Assembly: GCF_000686805.1 (NCBI RefSeq)
Contig: NZ_JMLP01000012.1
Coordinates: forward strand, 186,001 to 250,000
DNA: 64,000 nucleotides
Source: Bacillus sp. UNC41MFS5
Lineage (GTDB): Bacteria > Bacillota > Bacilli > Bacillales_B > DSM-18226
Reading direction: 5' to 3'
This document shows, one piece after another, positions 62,144 to 64,000 of this stretch. Under the pieces are notes generated by a model that was given only the letters and a program-made list of their open reading frames with translations, ran no database searches and was not told the origin of the DNA. The position numbers and the translations under genes were made by a program. Every line of letters starts with the position of its first letter. Within the stretch, counting starts at the first letter, position 1.

Positions 62144-63856
62144 CTAAAATAAGAAATAGCGCTGGGCCATCGGCAATACCTCGGCTGGTTCACAGGTAAC
62201 CAGTTGACCATCCACAATTACTTCATATGTTTGTGGATCGACTTCAATGGATGGCATCTCAGCATTGAGCTTCATATCCTTTTTTGATAGCTGGCGGATT
62301 CCCTGTACAGGTTTGATTTGTTTTTTTAGTCCCAGCTTTTCGGGAACCCCAAGTTCAATCGCTGCTTTTGACATGAAAGTAACCGATGTGGTGTACTTGG
62401 CTTTACCAAAGGAAGCAAACATGGGCCGATACAGAACAGGCTGGGGAGTAGGAATGGAGGCATTTGGATCTCCCATCAGACTATGCGCGATCATTCCACC
62501 TTTCATGACGATCTCTGGTTTAACACCAAAAAATGCCGGATTCCAAATGACGAGATCTGCCATTTTTCCCACCTCCACCGACCCAACTTCCTCCGCAATC
62601 CCGTGTGTTATCGCTGGATTAATTGTATATTTGGCAATGTATCGCTTAGCACGGAAGTTGTCGCAGTCCCCCTTATCTTCTGGAAGTTTGCCGCGCTGCT
62701 TCCGCATTTTATCAGCTGTTTGCCAGGTACGAGTGATCACTTCACCTACTCGGCCCATCGCCTGCGAATCGGAACTAATCATGCTGAATACGCCTAAATC
62801 GTGGAGAATGTCTTCCGCTGCAATCGTTTCTTTTCTGATGCGCGAATCAGCAAAGGCAATGTCCTCAGGCACGTCGGGGTCTAAGTGATGACAAACCATC
62901 AGCATATCTAAATGCTCATCTAAGGTATTTTTGGTGTAGGGTCGTGTTGGATTGGTGGATGACGGGAGGATATGCGGGAAACTCGCGACCTTAATAATAT
63001 CAGGAGCATGACCGCCACCTGCCCCTTCCGTATGGTACGTATGGATGACCCGGCCATTAATCGCTGCCAATGTATCCTCGACAAACCCGCCTTCATTTAA
63101 GGTATCGGTATGAATGGCAACTTGTATATCATACTGATCCGCGACCTTAAGGCAGTGGTCAATGGCAGAGGCGGTTGTCCCCCAGTCTTCATGTAATTTA
63201 AGACCAATCACACCGGCATTGATTTGTTCAATTAACGGTTCCTCAGCAGACGAATTACCCTTTCCTAAGAATCCTAGATTCATAGGGAATTCTTCTGCTG
63301 CCTCCAACATGCGGTGAATATTCCATTCACCTGGCGTACAAGTGGTGGCATTTGTTCCCGTTGCCGGACCGGTGCCGCCGCCAATCATGGTGGTAATCCC
63401 TGATGACAGGGCTGTTTCGATTTGCTGCGGACTAATAAAATGGATATGGGCATCAATCCCGCCAGCGGTTACAATCATCCCTTCACCGGCAATGACTTCA
63501 GTCGAAGCCCCGATGATGAGATCTACGCCTTCCATTAAGAGAGGATTGCCACTTTTTCCAATTCCAGTGATTCTGCCATCACGAATCCCAATATCGGCCT
63601 TATAAATCCCACTGTAATCCAAAATAATGGCGTTGGTAATGACGGTATCCAGTGCTCCTTGTGCTCGTGTCACAAGCGGATGCTGCCCCATCCCGTCACG
63701 GATTACTTTTCCACCTCCAAATTTCACTTCATCCCCATAAACAGTAAAGTCCTTTTCTATTTCGATAAATAACTCGGTGTCCGCAAGCCGGATGGCATCG
63801 CCTGTTGTAGGACCAAACATGTCTACATATTGTTTTCTCGACATTCGAAAGCTCAT
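62144..63856 (-). CDS. ureC: Urease alpha subunit
   Basis: 570-residue catalytic subunit hydrolysing urea to ammonia and carbamate. Active-site motifs are intact: [14 protein letters not shown] (Ni ligands), [14 protein letters not shown] (carbamylated lysine), [16 protein letters not shown] (His ligands) and [19 protein letters not shown] (flap Cys/His). Full length. The ATG (GGAAG upstream) overlaps the ureB stop by 4 bp. Gives the cell urea-derived ammonium, linking it to the nitrogen genes near 28 kb. Confidence 0.97.
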   Translation of the reverse strand: MSFRMSRKQYVDMFGPTTGDAIRLADTELFIEIEKDFTVYGDEVKFGGGKVIRDGMGQHPLVTRAQGALDTVITNAIILDYSGIYKADIGIRDGRITGIGKSGNPLLMEGVDLIIGASTEVIAGEGMIVTAGGIDAHIHFISPQQIETALSSGITTMIGGGTGPATGTNATTCTPGEWNIHRMLEAAEEFPMNLGFLGKGNSSAEEPLIEQINAGVIGLKLHEDWGTTASAIDHCLKVADQYDIQVAIHTDTLNEGGFVEDTLAAINGRVIHTYHTEGAGGGHAPDIIKVASFPHILPSSTNPTRPYTKNTLDEHLDMLMVCHHLDPDVPEDIAFADSRIRKETIAAEDILHDLGVFSMISSDSQAMGRVGEVITRTWQTADKMRKQRGKLPEDKGDCDNFRAKRYIAKYTINPAITHGIAEEVGSVEVGKMADLVIWNPAFFGVKPEIVMKGGMIAHSLMGDPNASIPTPQPVLYRPMFASFGKAKYTTSVTFMSKAAIELGVPEKLGLKKQIKPVQGIRQLSKKDMKLNAEMPSIEVDPQTYEVIVDGQLVTCEPAEVLPMAQRYFLF

Positions 63857-64000
63857 AATGGGTTCTTCCTTCCATGGTCCAATGGGCCATCCGTTTTATT
63901 ATTTAGCCCATAGACTTCACGCTTACCGGCGAAGGGGACAAGGTCTATTTCTTTCGCATCACCAGGTTCAAACCGGACAGCCGTGCCAGCAGGGATATTT
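63853..64000 (-). CDS. ureB: Urease beta subunit, C-terminal part (runs off window)
   Basis: The last 48 codons are present, reading [33 protein letters not shown] and ending in DHGRKNPL. This is the C-terminal half of the ~100-residue UreB. The TGA overlaps the ureC ATG. ureA is expected just outside the window. Confidence 0.94.
   Translation of the reverse strand, partial: NIPAGTAVRFEPGDAKEIDLVPFAGKREVYGLNNKTDGPLDHGRKNPL

Overview
The window looks like chromosome of a low-GC, spore-forming Bacillaceae (Bacillus sensu lato, Neobacillus-like). The evidence is AGGAGG-type ribosome sites with many TTG/GTG starts, TnrA, CcpA (cre) and T-box control signals, a degraded GerA-type germinant-receptor fragment, and many proteins whose closest remembered relatives are in B. 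subtilis (YfkAB, YwcJ, RecQ, TnrA, NrgA, YuiH, YhfP). No tRNA, rRNA, CRISPR array or intact prophage was seen.

Layout. 0-4.4 kb: 5' end of a YfkAB radical-SAM gene, a formate/nitrite-type channel, RecQ, and a HAD phosphatase gene broken by one in-frame stop. 4.4-13.4 kb: a lipid-catabolism block on the minus strand. It holds an acyl-CoA dehydrogenase, thiolase, acyl-CoA ligase and AMACR-like enzyme, then a second acyl-CoA ligase with a sigma-54 (-24/-12) promoter. About 100 bp upstream of that promoter lie paired palindromes, next to the gene for a CBS-PAS-AAA-Fis enhancer-binding protein. 13.5-25.5 kb: zinc-ribbon protein, MFS exporter, D-2-hydroxyacid dehydrogenase, RtcB RNA ligase, a large TPR-dynamin GTPase, an AidB-like acyl-CoA dehydrogenase and a polar amino-acid ABC transporter. 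25.7-31.5 kb: YhfP-like reductase, a coiled-coil small protein, and a nitrogen-control cluster. In that cluster two short ORFs, tnrA and an ammonium transporter gene each have a perfect TnrA/GlnR box upstream. A DUF294 nucleotidyltransferase and a DEDDh exonuclease follow.

31.6-43.1 kb is the branched-chain amino-acid supercluster ilvE-ilvD-[T-box]-ilvB-ilvN-ilvC-leuA-leuB-leuC-leuD. It is driven by a sigma-A promoter with a perfect cre about 78 bp upstream and gated internally by a T-box whose specifier reads as isoleucine ATC. 43-56 kb is accessory: small membrane and DUF proteins mixed with gene debris (IS3-family transposase, GerA fragment, a truncated Bacillus conserved protein, a Tn554 TnpC-like tail, a lipoprotein start without a start codon), then a pectate-lyase-fold protein, DUF1836, TrhA and YitT genes. 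56-64 kb: DUF488, Xis-like HTH protein, a P1 peptidase/M19 dipeptidase pair, an AHSA1 protein, and the urease genes ureB(partial)-C-E-F-G-D on the minus strand.

Several intergenic regions carry tandem repeats: ten 21-bp units at 7181-7390, about four 21-bp units at 20605-20688, a weak ~21-bp set at 1252-1314, two 39-bp units at 9781-9860 and seven 52-53-bp units at 55795-56160. The motif GGTGTCAGGCACC occurs three times. None of these is explained by the genes. All coordinates and motif matches were read by eye; no database search was run.
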